Positions 1 to 6,254 of a stretch of DNA of 8,128 bases are shown here, piece by piece. A model generated the notes under the pieces. That model was not told the origin of the DNA. It made no database searches and worked only from the letters and a program-made list of their open reading frames with translations. The stretch spans positions 1 through 8,128 of the forward strand of contig JAPUME010000310.1 of NCBI GenBank assembly GCA_027294185.1, written 5' to 3'. Position numbers and translations under genes: made by a program. The DNA is from Acidobacteriota bacterium (GTDB lineage Bacteria; Acidobacteriota; Terriglobia; UBA7540; JAPUME01). The first letter of the stretch is position 1; each line of letters opens with the position of its first letter.

Positions 1-288
1 GGAAAACTGCTGGTCATCAAGGGCCGGACCACGGAAGATCAATACGTCCTTACCTCGCAGACCTCGATTATCGGAAAATCCAACATTGCCTCCGTCCAGC
101 TCAAAGGATGGTTTGCGCCCAAGGTTGCGGCCATCATCACCAAGCGCGGTGAGATTTACTTTCTTTCCTCGACCACCCAGAAATCCCTCGTAAACGGAGA
201 ACCCGTGAGGGGCCGGCGCGAGCTCAAGGATGGAGACCTGATTACTCTGGGCCGGGTTCAGATGCAGTTCACGCTCGTGGCATGGTAG
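1..288 (+). CDS. FHA-domain protein, C-terminal part (5' end outside window)
   Basis: The frame is open from base 1 and ends with TAG at 286-288, giving 95 visible residues. The fold signature is that of a forkhead-associated (FHA) domain: an opening strand LLVIKG, the turn SIIGKSNIASVQL, a strand VAAII, then SLVNGEPV and the closing pattern LKDGDLITLGRVQMQFTL, typical of the last FHA strands. FHA domains usually bind phosphothreonine peptides. Here the residues that do so look replaced: the usual GR is GK, the usual S-x-x-H stretch is A-P-K-V-A, and the usual NGT is Q-K-S. It may therefore be a structural or protein-interaction FHA module. Almost the whole domain is visible, so anything upstream is an unseen N-terminal region. 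The next gene starts 7 bp downstream, so the two may be cotranscribed. Confidence 0.75.
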   Translation, partial: GKLLVIKGRTTEDQYVLTSQTSIIGKSNIASVQLKGWFAPKVAAIITKRGEIYFLSSTTQKSLVNGEPVRGRRELKDGDLITLGRVQMQFTLVAW

Positions 289-295
289 GTGCAGT

Positions 296-1159
296 GTGGG
301 GAATGGAGTCACCTCTAAGGCAAACGAGCGCCGCATTCAACTCAAGAGGCCGGTTTCGGCCCGTTCGCTTCCGGCCCGCTGGATTCTTGTTGGAGTGCTT
401 CTAGGAATGGCCTCCGTCGGCTCCCTCCAGGCCGCCAAGCGCGAAACGGGATTCCTCAACCGCAGGGTCACGCTGAATGGCGAAACGTACCGCTACCAGG
501 TCTATGTTCCCCTCGAATGGAACAAAGGTAAGAAATGGCCCGTAATTCTCTTCCTCCATGGAGCCGGAGAGCGGGGCGAGGACGGACTGGTCCAGACCGA
601 AGTGGGCATCGGCACGGCCATTCGCCGGCACCCGGACCGCTTCCCCTGTGTCGTGGTCATGCCGCAGTGCCGCCGGGGAGTCTGGTGGGCTGACCCGCAG
701 ATGGAAGCACAAGCCCTTAAGGCTCTGGAATTATCTCTCAAGGAATTCAAAGGCGATGTGAACCGCGTCTACCTGACGGGTCTTTCCATGGGAGGGTACG
801 GCACGTGGAGTATGGCCGCAAGGAATGGGGGTCGATTCGCCGCTCTGGTGCCCATCTGCGGCGGAGTTCGCCCACCCCGGCGGGTTCGGTCCTCAGAGGC
901 CGCCTCTCTTGCCAATAACGCCGCCGACCCCTACCTGGATACTGCCGAGCGGGTCGGCAAGACACCGGTATGGATTTTTCACGGGGGCGCCGACCGGACC
1001 GTGCCGGTCTCGGAATCCCGCAAGATGAATGCCGCCTTGAAGGACACGGGAGGCAATGTCAGATACACCGAGTATCCGGAAGTGGGACATAACTCATGGG
1101 ACAAGGCCTACCGTGAGGCCAGGCTGCTCCCCTGGATTCTCGATAAGCGCCTCAGGTAA
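296..1159 (+). CDS. Secreted alpha/beta hydrolase (prolyl-oligopeptidase/CE1-like esterase)
   Basis: This is a 287-residue serine hydrolase of the alpha/beta-hydrolase fold, resembling predicted peptidases and carbohydrate esterases (COG4099/CE1-like). A basic N-region (residues 11-28) is followed by a hydrophobic stretch, WILVGVLLGMASVGS, and a likely signal-peptidase I site around SLQA-AK (residues 46-48), so export is predicted. The mature domain shows the oxyanion-hole strand ILFLHGAGERG (84-94), the nucleophile elbow GLSMGG with Ser164, FHGGADRTVPV carrying Asp233, and EVGHNSWDKA carrying His265. The catalytic triad is complete. The start is GTG at 296, preceded by a weak TAGGTG; no in-frame ATG lies upstream of the signal peptide. 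The likely substrate is an ester on a polysaccharide or other extracellular polymer, but the sequence does not settle this, and a peptidase role is not excluded. Confidence 0.85.
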   Translation: MGNGVTSKANERRIQLKRPVSARSLPARWILVGVLLGMASVGSLQAAKRETGFLNRRVTLNGETYRYQVYVPLEWNKGKKWPVILFLHGAGERGEDGLVQTEVGIGTAIRRHPDRFPCVVVMPQCRRGVWWADPQMEAQALKALELSLKEFKGDVNRVYLTGLSMGGYGTWSMAARNGGRFAALVPICGGVRPPRRVRSSEAASLANNAADPYLDTAERVGKTPVWIFHGGADRTVPVSESRKMNAALKDTGGNVRYTEYPEVGHNSWDKAYREARLLPWILDKRLR

Positions 1160-1216
1160 AAGAGGCGGGTTTGCTGCGGAGCGCCAAATCTCCTTTTTAT
1201 CAGATGGCTTCTTATC

Positions 1217-1981
1217 ATGGAGGAAAAGCTGCCCATGTGGACATCCGCCGTTTTCCTACTGACATTTCTCCTCGGCTGCGCCTCCCCTGGCGCAGGTGCG
1301 GAGAATTCTCCCCTCAAAGTCTGCCTCATCTCGGGGTCGAATGAGTACCGCTCGGATGTGTCCCTCTCGGAATTTCAGAGTTACCTGGAGACCCATTTCA
1401 ACGTTCAATGCACGCTGCTCAAGGCACAGGGGAGGCTCAACCGTCGGGGGGAATACGGCGAGCTGCCCGGCCTCGAAGCGCTCGATGACTCTGACGTCGC
1501 CCTGTTCTTTAGCCGGCGGATTACGATCCAAGGGGAACAACTGGAAAAAATCAAGAAATACTGCGGGGCAGGACGGCCTATCGTCGCCGTGCGGACCGCA
1601 AGCCACGGCTTCCAGAACTGGCTCGAATTTGACCGCGTCGTGCTGGGAGGAAACTACCAGGGCCACTACGGGGAAACAAAATCTCCGGCTACCTACAGCC
1701 CCGCCGTCGCGCAGTCTCATCCGCTACTCGAAGGGGTGGGAGTTATTCAATCCCTTTACACTCTCTACAAAAATGATCCCGTTGCCGAAGACACTCAGGT
1801 TCTCATGACCGGCTCCACCGTTGACGGCACTCAACCAGCCGCCTGGACACGGCTCCACAACGGGGGACGCGTCTTCTATACCTCCATCGGAGGACTGGAA
1901 GATTTCAAGAACCCAAGCTTCATGCGTCTGCTGGTAAATGCGCTTTTCTGGACGGCGCGGCGGGAAGTGGAGCCTAAATAG
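1217..1981 (+). CDS. ThuA-domain protein, exported (probable lipoprotein)
   Basis: The 254-residue product carries a ThuA-like (class I glutamine-amidotransferase-like fold) domain. Supporting stretches are LKVCLISGSNEYRSDVSL near the start, RPIVAVRTASHGFQNW and VLGGNYQGHYG in the middle, SHPLLEGV, and the family-typical end NGGRVFYTSIGG followed by FMRLLVNALFWT. ThuA proteins were first linked to trehalose utilisation and often sit near sugar-oxidising enzymes; many homologues are exported. The N-terminus has a hydrophobic stretch, AVFLLTFLLG, directly before Cys21, a lipobox-like site. Residue -2 is Leu, which is not ideal. Two starts are possible: ATG 1217, or ATG 1235 with a GGAGG at 1219-1223, which would give 248 residues. 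Start 1217 keeps a lysine in the signal n-region; 1235 has the better ribosome site. The gene follows the esterase after 57 bp. Confidence 0.85.
   Translation: MEEKLPMWTSAVFLLTFLLGCASPGAGAENSPLKVCLISGSNEYRSDVSLSEFQSYLETHFNVQCTLLKAQGRLNRRGEYGELPGLEALDDSDVALFFSRRITIQGEQLEKIKKYCGAGRPIVAVRTASHGFQNWLEFDRVVLGGNYQGHYGETKSPATYSPAVAQSHPLLEGVGVIQSLYTLYKNDPVAEDTQVLMTGSTVDGTQPAAWTRLHNGGRVFYTSIGGLEDFKNPSFMRLLVNALFWTARREVEPK
1219..1223 (+). promoter_or_regulatory. Shine-Dalgarno site favouring ATG 1235 for the ThuA gene
   Basis: GGAGG followed by an A-rich spacer lies 11 bases before ATG 1235 and immediately overlaps the other candidate start, ATG 1217. No comparable site precedes 1217. This argues that translation may begin at 1235, although the resulting signal peptide would lack a positive n-region. 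Confidence 0.4.
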
Positions 1982-2040
1982 CGCAGGCTCCGATAAAGCC
2001 GGCAGGAAGTGTAGAAAGGGTGCGACCGGGGCCCGAAAGG

Positions 2041-3294
2041 CTAATCCTTTCCTTTTTCCAGGAAGGTACGGAGCCTTTCAGCGGCGAGAGAGGCGTTCGA
2101 GATCACTCGGGCCCTGGCCGCCAGTTCCACAACCCGCAGGTAATGGTCGCGGTCGCGACCCTTCTCTTCATGATTCACCAGCATGAAGTTCTCCTGATGG
2201 CCGTTGAGCCAGGACAGGAAAGCCAGCCCGGCCTTGTAATTCCCCGTTGGAGCTTCAAAGATGGTCCTCGACAACTCTTCTGAGGGCAGCATCAATTCCC
2301 GGTAGCGGTCCACTCGCCCGCAAGCAAGGTAGCGGAGCGCCAGCCCGGCGGGTTCCGCTATGCCGTCAAAGGCCCCCAGCAAAGCGTGGCTGAAGTTCCC
2401 GAGCGCGCAGGGTGAATCCCCGATTTCGACCCAGCGGGCGATGTCCCCCACAGCGCCCTCCTCCCCCGACTGGTGATCGCCCCGAATCAAACTCTCGAAA
2501 TTGAAGTCATCCCCGGTGAAAACGATCTGATCGCGCTCGATCAGTTTTTCCCGGCAAGAGATCTCGAAGGCGGAATCGAGCAACGAGAGTTTCGTCCCCC
2601 GCACCTTGGCCGGGTCCAGAGCCATGATGCGATCGAAGCTTTGGCCGGGGAAATAGCCCGCAAGCTCCGGCATAAACTTCTCGCCCAGCCAGTGAATAAA
2701 GAGCGGCCCCGAAAGACTGCGAATAATCTCGCCGTAGATTTCCACGTAGGCGGACTCGTCCAATCGGTTCCGCGTGAGCCAGGGAAGCGGCAGCAGGATT
2801 ACCTGGCCTCCGGCTTCCTGTATGAAGTTTGCCTGGTAAACGACCGCCTCGACCAGTTTCGTCTTGTTCGCAATATCGGTCAGGTGATCGGCGCCGGCGC
2901 CGGCAATAAAGCGAGGAGTAAGATGCAACCGGCCACACTCTCGAATCAGTCGCTCGGCAGCCTTCCATCCGATGCGGAAACGATGTGCGGTGTCCATGGC
3001 CTCGGCAATGCCGAACCCCAGGGAGGAAATTCTCTGTCGAATCCTGCCCGTAGCTTCCCAGTCGATAAAATCGGCAATGGAGGCAGCGTCTCCCGGCCGG
3101 GCAGGCGAGTGCGGGCAGGTGCGGTAATCATCCCTCATCACCACATGGACGGCAGCATAAGCGAGCCGCACCGGACGAGGCGAACCGAGAGCTTCCACCT
3201 CCTTTCGGTAGAGCGTCAATAACGCATCGTCGAGTCGAATCGAGCTTCCCTTGACTCCCGATTCGCGCGAGGGAACTTTGACTTCCACCTGCAT
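2041..3294 (-). CDS. DUF993 family protein (dihydrodipicolinate-synthase-like TIM barrel)
   Basis: This 417-residue protein matches the DUF993 family, an uncharacterised branch of the DHDPS/N-acetylneuraminate-lyase superfamily. Recognisable stretches are RFIAGAGADHL (128-138), GPLFIHWLGEKF (196-207), VRGTKLSLLDSAFEI (231-245), FTGDDFNFESLIRGD (259-273), FSHALLGAFDGIAEPA (301-316), and the strongly family-typical NYKAGLAFLSWLNGHQENF (352-370). By position, Lys235 is the candidate Schiff-base lysine. The tyrosine found in the active-site strand of classical DHDPS is not seen; His201 occupies the corresponding stretch. A retro-aldol or lyase reaction on a 2-oxo acid is an inference from the superfamily. 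ATG 3294 is preceded by AGGGG at about 8 bases. The gene lies 24 bp after the transporter gene and is the last of the minus-strand run, ending with TAG opposite the ThuA gene end. Confidence 0.88.
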   Translation of the reverse strand: MQVEVKVPSRESGVKGSSIRLDDALLTLYRKEVEALGSPRPVRLAYAAVHVVMRDDYRTCPHSPARPGDAASIADFIDWEATGRIRQRISSLGFGIAEAMDTAHRFRIGWKAAERLIRECGRLHLTPRFIAGAGADHLTDIANKTKLVEAVVYQANFIQEAGGQVILLPLPWLTRNRLDESAYVEIYGEIIRSLSGPLFIHWLGEKFMPELAGYFPGQSFDRIMALDPAKVRGTKLSLLDSAFEISCREKLIERDQIVFTGDDFNFESLIRGDHQSGEEGAVGDIARWVEIGDSPCALGNFSHALLGAFDGIAEPAGLALRYLACGRVDRYRELMLPSEELSRTIFEAPTGNYKAGLAFLSWLNGHQENFMLVNHEEKGRDRDHYLRVVELAARARVISNASLAAERLRTFLEKGKD

Positions 3295-3318
3295 ACCGTA
3301 ACCCCTACGGTAAGAAGT

Positions 3319-4743
3319 TCAGAATATCTTTTCCAGGTACACCGGCAGGCGTTTGACCGCATACCATACAAGGAAGCAAGCCAGGAAGGAAGTTCCGGCG
3401 ATCATTGCGCCAAACCACACCTTTCCCCGGAAACCCCGCGGAACGTCGTCTCCGAGGTAGGGACGGCTCCGTTGGAGAAGAATGAAACCAAAATAGGCGG
3501 CGGGCAAGAGAAACCCACAGAGGATGCTGGTCGGGATGGCCACCCAGACGGCCATCCGAGGCCAGAGCACGGTCCCGAGCACAGCGGGACCCGTCACCAA
3601 CATCCCCAGCCGGTACTTCCATCCTCCCACCCGGAACCCGAAGATTTCCGAGCAGACGAAGCCCGCAGTCAGCATGATGATAGTAATCGTGCTCAACGCC
3701 ATGGCCAGGATGCCCAGATTGAAAATGACGCGCCCAAAGGTCATCCCCAGCAGGCTCGCAATCGTCCGGGCGGCCTGCTCCACCGAAAGCGATTTTCCCG
3801 CAAAGGAAGGATCGAGGTGCAGCGTGTTCGCCGTGGCAATGACCAGGAGGCTGGTGGCGAGGGTAAAGGGAAGAACCATCCCTGTAAAAAGGTCGAAGCG
3901 AGCCAATCGGCGATGTTCCCTGCCCCAGCCCTTCGCAAGCAGCGAGTGCGGGTAGAGAAACACCATATTGACGCCGACGGCTGCGGCCAACCCGCCCAGA
4001 ACGATGTCGATTCCCCGCACACCGTTCTGTTCACCGGGAATCTCGAAGGCGTAGAATCCTCTCAGTAATGCGCCCCAGTCGCTTACCCCGGTTTTCATCA
4101 CGGAAAGCCCCAGGCAGACGACAACCATCCAGACCATGTACTTGAGCATCTTCTCGTAGCCGCGAATCCAGCGCGCAGAGCTTCCGTAGCTCATCGAAAC
4201 CCCACCGGCCCAGACCAGCACCGCAACTCCGACCCACCATGGCTTGAGCGTCAAGCCCAAAACTTTTCCCATGTCGACCGCCACCGCTCCGGCCAGGGAG
4301 AATTGCGGAAACTGCCATACAATGCAGGCAATCAATGCCCCCCCGGCCCAGGCCCAGGCGAACGGCGCTCCCGCATAACGCCTCATGGCATCGAGCGGCC
4401 GTAGCCCCGTCGAGAGCGTCTGATGGGAAACGGCAGCGAGCATGATCATGCCAAGCAGCATCGCAACCGGCGCAACCCACAGCAGGCGATAGCCGAACAC
4501 CGCGCCACCGAAAAGCGCCGAGGCCACCGACCCGCTGCCGAGCGTCAAGGCGCTCTGCATGTAGCCGGGACCGACGAACTTCCAATAGCCCCGCGTCCGG
4601 GCTGCAAAGCCCTGGTGCTCGAGCTCGACAAGCGTCTTGCGTTCTTCGGCGAGCTTTTCGGGTGACGGCGGCGCCACCATCGGCAGGCCACCTCCCCAGC
4701 GCTCGTCCTCCTCGCGAGCGTGCCCCTGGTTTTCCTGATTCAC
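3319..4743 (-). CDS. Nramp-like (SLC11-fold) membrane transporter, non-canonical
   Basis: The 474-residue protein has a hydrophilic N-tail of about 50 residues followed by roughly 11-12 hydrophobic segments. Segment 1 reads KFVGPGYMQSALTLGSGSV (55-73), aligning with the Nramp GPG...DPGN helix, and segment 6 reads AAVGVNMVFLYPHSLLAKGW (254-273), aligning with the MPHN helix. The fold therefore looks like Nramp/SLC11, whose classical members import Mn2+ or Fe2+ with protons. The metal-ligand residues are absent: DPGN is replaced by a GSGS stretch, and the Met of MPHN by Tyr264. The substrate may be another ion or an organic compound. The start is GTG 4743, overlapping the OYE stop (GTGA) with GAGGTG five bases upstream, so translation is probably coupled. 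The encoding run suggests it serves the neighbouring catabolic enzymes. Confidence 0.85.
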   Translation of the reverse strand: MNQENQGHAREEDERWGGGLPMVAPPSPEKLAEERKTLVELEHQGFAARTRGYWKFVGPGYMQSALTLGSGSVASALFGGAVFGYRLLWVAPVAMLLGMIMLAAVSHQTLSTGLRPLDAMRRYAGAPFAWAWAGGALIACIVWQFPQFSLAGAVAVDMGKVLGLTLKPWWVGVAVLVWAGGVSMSYGSSARWIRGYEKMLKYMVWMVVVCLGLSVMKTGVSDWGALLRGFYAFEIPGEQNGVRGIDIVLGGLAAAVGVNMVFLYPHSLLAKGWGREHRRLARFDLFTGMVLPFTLATSLLVIATANTLHLDPSFAGKSLSVEQAARTIASLLGMTFGRVIFNLGILAMALSTITIIMLTAGFVCSEIFGFRVGGWKYRLGMLVTGPAVLGTVLWPRMAVWVAIPTSILCGFLLPAAYFGFILLQRSRPYLGDDVPRGFRGKVWFGAMIAGTSFLACFLVWYAVKRLPVYLEKIF

Positions 4744-6227
4744 TCTTTCACCTCGCCCGTTTTCCCTGCCAGTGCGGTCCCGGAGGTCACAGGATTCGTC
4801 TTCTTGGCCTCACGCAAGCGGGCGGCTTCGGGCAGAGTACGATAGTAGGAGTCCAGCGGAAAGCATCCGCTGAGGAGTCCGAGCCTCGGTCCCGTCGTAC
4901 AATCACTGAAAGTCCGGCAGATACGCTTGCGGTCGAGCCTGCGGCCCTCCAGCACGTCGATAGGCATTTGCGGGTAGGTGAGCACCATGCGACCGATGCC
5001 GACGAAATCGACATGACCCGCTCCAACCTCATGCTGCGCCACGTTCGGCAGGTATTCCTGAAGATAACTGTACCCCGAGCCCACCAGGAGCAGATTCGGA
5101 AATGCCTGCTTGCAGACTCGCACGGCCCGAAGATGGAAAATCACTCCGGCCAGCGGATCTTCGGGAGGAAGATAGCCGTCTGAGGGCGGATAAGTGGCGG
5201 GCCGCTGGAGATGCGGGCAGTAGTAGGGTGAACCGACCGAAATGTTTACCAGCCGAATTCCCATTCCCTCGAGCATCTTGAGAAATTGAAGGGATTCGGT
5301 GAAGTCCGGCTTGCGCGGGTCATTCGCATCAATGCCGAACCCATGCTCGTAGGGGACATACTTCTCCCAGTCTTTCGCTTCGCCGCACAAGGTTTCCCCA
5401 TTCTTTGAATAAGGAAAGACGTCGCAAATCGAAACCCGCACTCCAATCTCCAATCCCGGACACTCGCTGCGAATCGCTTCCACAACCAGTCGAACGAATC
5501 GTGTCCGGTTTTCAAACGAGCCGCCGTAGGGCGCCGGCCGCGAGCGCGCGCCCAGCAGCTCGTGGAGCAGATAGCCGTGGCAGCATTTGACATCAACGAA
5601 TTGAAATCCCGTGTTCCAGGCGAGCTTCGCGGCACGAACGAAATTCTCTCCGATGCCCTCAAGCTCCCCGTCCGTCAGAGTCACCGCATCCGGGCCGAGG
5701 CCGACCTTTGGGTCAAGCTGGGGATGGCGATAGGCGATTCGTGGTGCGTGAGGTCCGTGAGGCTGCGCGAAGCGGCCGGAATGCGTCAGTTGCAAGCCGA
5801 CGTAGAGATCATCGGTGGTCTCGCCGGTTTCGCGATGGCCTTGCTTGGTCTCCTCGAGCAGCGATTTGAGCCCCCGGCCGACTTCTGCATTCCGGTTCAG
5901 GTAGAGCTGGCGCGGGTGCGCTCTCCCGTCTTCCTGCACGGCGAAGGCTTCCCCGCCCCAGACGAGCTTCGCACCGCTTTTGCCAAAGTTGCGCCAGCGG
6001 CGAAGCGTATGCTCGGAGGGCAACCCACTTGCCGTTCCGTCCCACCCCTCCATGGGATGAACGGCGAAGCGGTTCCCGATGGTGGCGCCGTTCAAAACGA
6101 GAGTCCTTCCCAGAGGCCCGTCTCCTCCGAGCACCTTCTCCTCCACGCCCATCGACGAGTCGAGGGAGAGAAAATGCCGCCTGAACTCCTCCACGGTTCG
6201 GTGTTTTCCGGGTGGCTTGTATTTCAT
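4740..6227 (-). CDS. NADH:flavin oxidoreductase, Old Yellow Enzyme family
   Basis: This is a 495-residue FMN-binding TIM-barrel enzyme. The barrel begins near GATIGNRFAVHPMEGWDG (47-64), after an N-terminal segment with the pattern RTVEEFRRHFLSL. Further hallmarks are LQLTHSGRF (145-153), the catalytic pair in CCHGYLLHELL (His217 and His222), YGGSFENRTRF (234-244), GVRVS with Arg264, the phosphate-binding LVGSGYS (381-387) and FVGIGRM (408-414). OYE enzymes reduce activated C=C bonds with NAD(P)H; larger members also carry a [4Fe-4S] cluster. Here a C-terminal C-x5-C-x11-C (Cys437, Cys443, Cys455) resembles that motif but lacks one cysteine. A loop of about 40 residues (270-310) is inserted after the Arg264 strand. 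Length exceeds simple OYEs (about 360), but the C-terminal NAD-binding domain of the 2,4-dienoyl-CoA reductase type is missing. The start ATG 6227 has only a weak AGGA upstream. Confidence 0.9.
   Translation of the reverse strand: MKYKPPGKHRTVEEFRRHFLSLDSSMGVEEKVLGGDGPLGRTLVLNGATIGNRFAVHPMEGWDGTASGLPSEHTLRRWRNFGKSGAKLVWGGEAFAVQEDGRAHPRQLYLNRNAEVGRGLKSLLEETKQGHRETGETTDDLYVGLQLTHSGRFAQPHGPHAPRIAYRHPQLDPKVGLGPDAVTLTDGELEGIGENFVRAAKLAWNTGFQFVDVKCCHGYLLHELLGARSRPAPYGGSFENRTRFVRLVVEAIRSECPGLEIGVRVSICDVFPYSKNGETLCGEAKDWEKYVPYEHGFGIDANDPRKPDFTESLQFLKMLEGMGIRLVNISVGSPYYCPHLQRPATYPPSDGYLPPEDPLAGVIFHLRAVRVCKQAFPNLLLVGSGYSYLQEYLPNVAQHEVGAGHVDFVGIGRMVLTYPQMPIDVLEGRRLDRKRICRTFSDCTTGPRLGLLSGCFPLDSYYRTLPEAARLREAKKTNPVTSGTALAGKTGEVKE
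4743..4754 (-). promoter_or_regulatory. Ribosome-binding site and GTGA overlap joining OYE and transporter genes
   Basis: On the minus strand GAGGTG (4754-4749) lies inside the last codons of the OYE gene, followed by five bases and the GTG start of the transporter. The GTG shares bases with the OYE TGA stop (4742-4740). The arrangement decides the GTG start and indicates translational coupling. Confidence 0.7.
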
Positions 6228-6254
6228 TTCAGCGGTTCATCCTGGCTTTCAGCC

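Noticed and set aside
1256..1720. 154-residue minus-strand frame opposite the ThuA gene
   Set aside because: No recognisable domain, and it is fully antisense to a gene with clear ThuA motifs.
1983..2003. Stem of 7 bp with one mismatch (GCAGGCT/AGCCGGC) between the convergent genes
   Set aside because: No T-tract follows on either strand, so a factor-independent terminator is not supported.
2473..3222. 249-residue open frame on the plus strand opposite the DUF993 gene
   Set aside because: The minus-strand frame carries clear family motifs over its whole length; this frame has none and is a shadow.
6244..6254. Short hairpin GGCT-GAA-AGCC after the enolase-family stop
   Set aside because: Only four base pairs with a three-base loop and no T-tract; likely chance.
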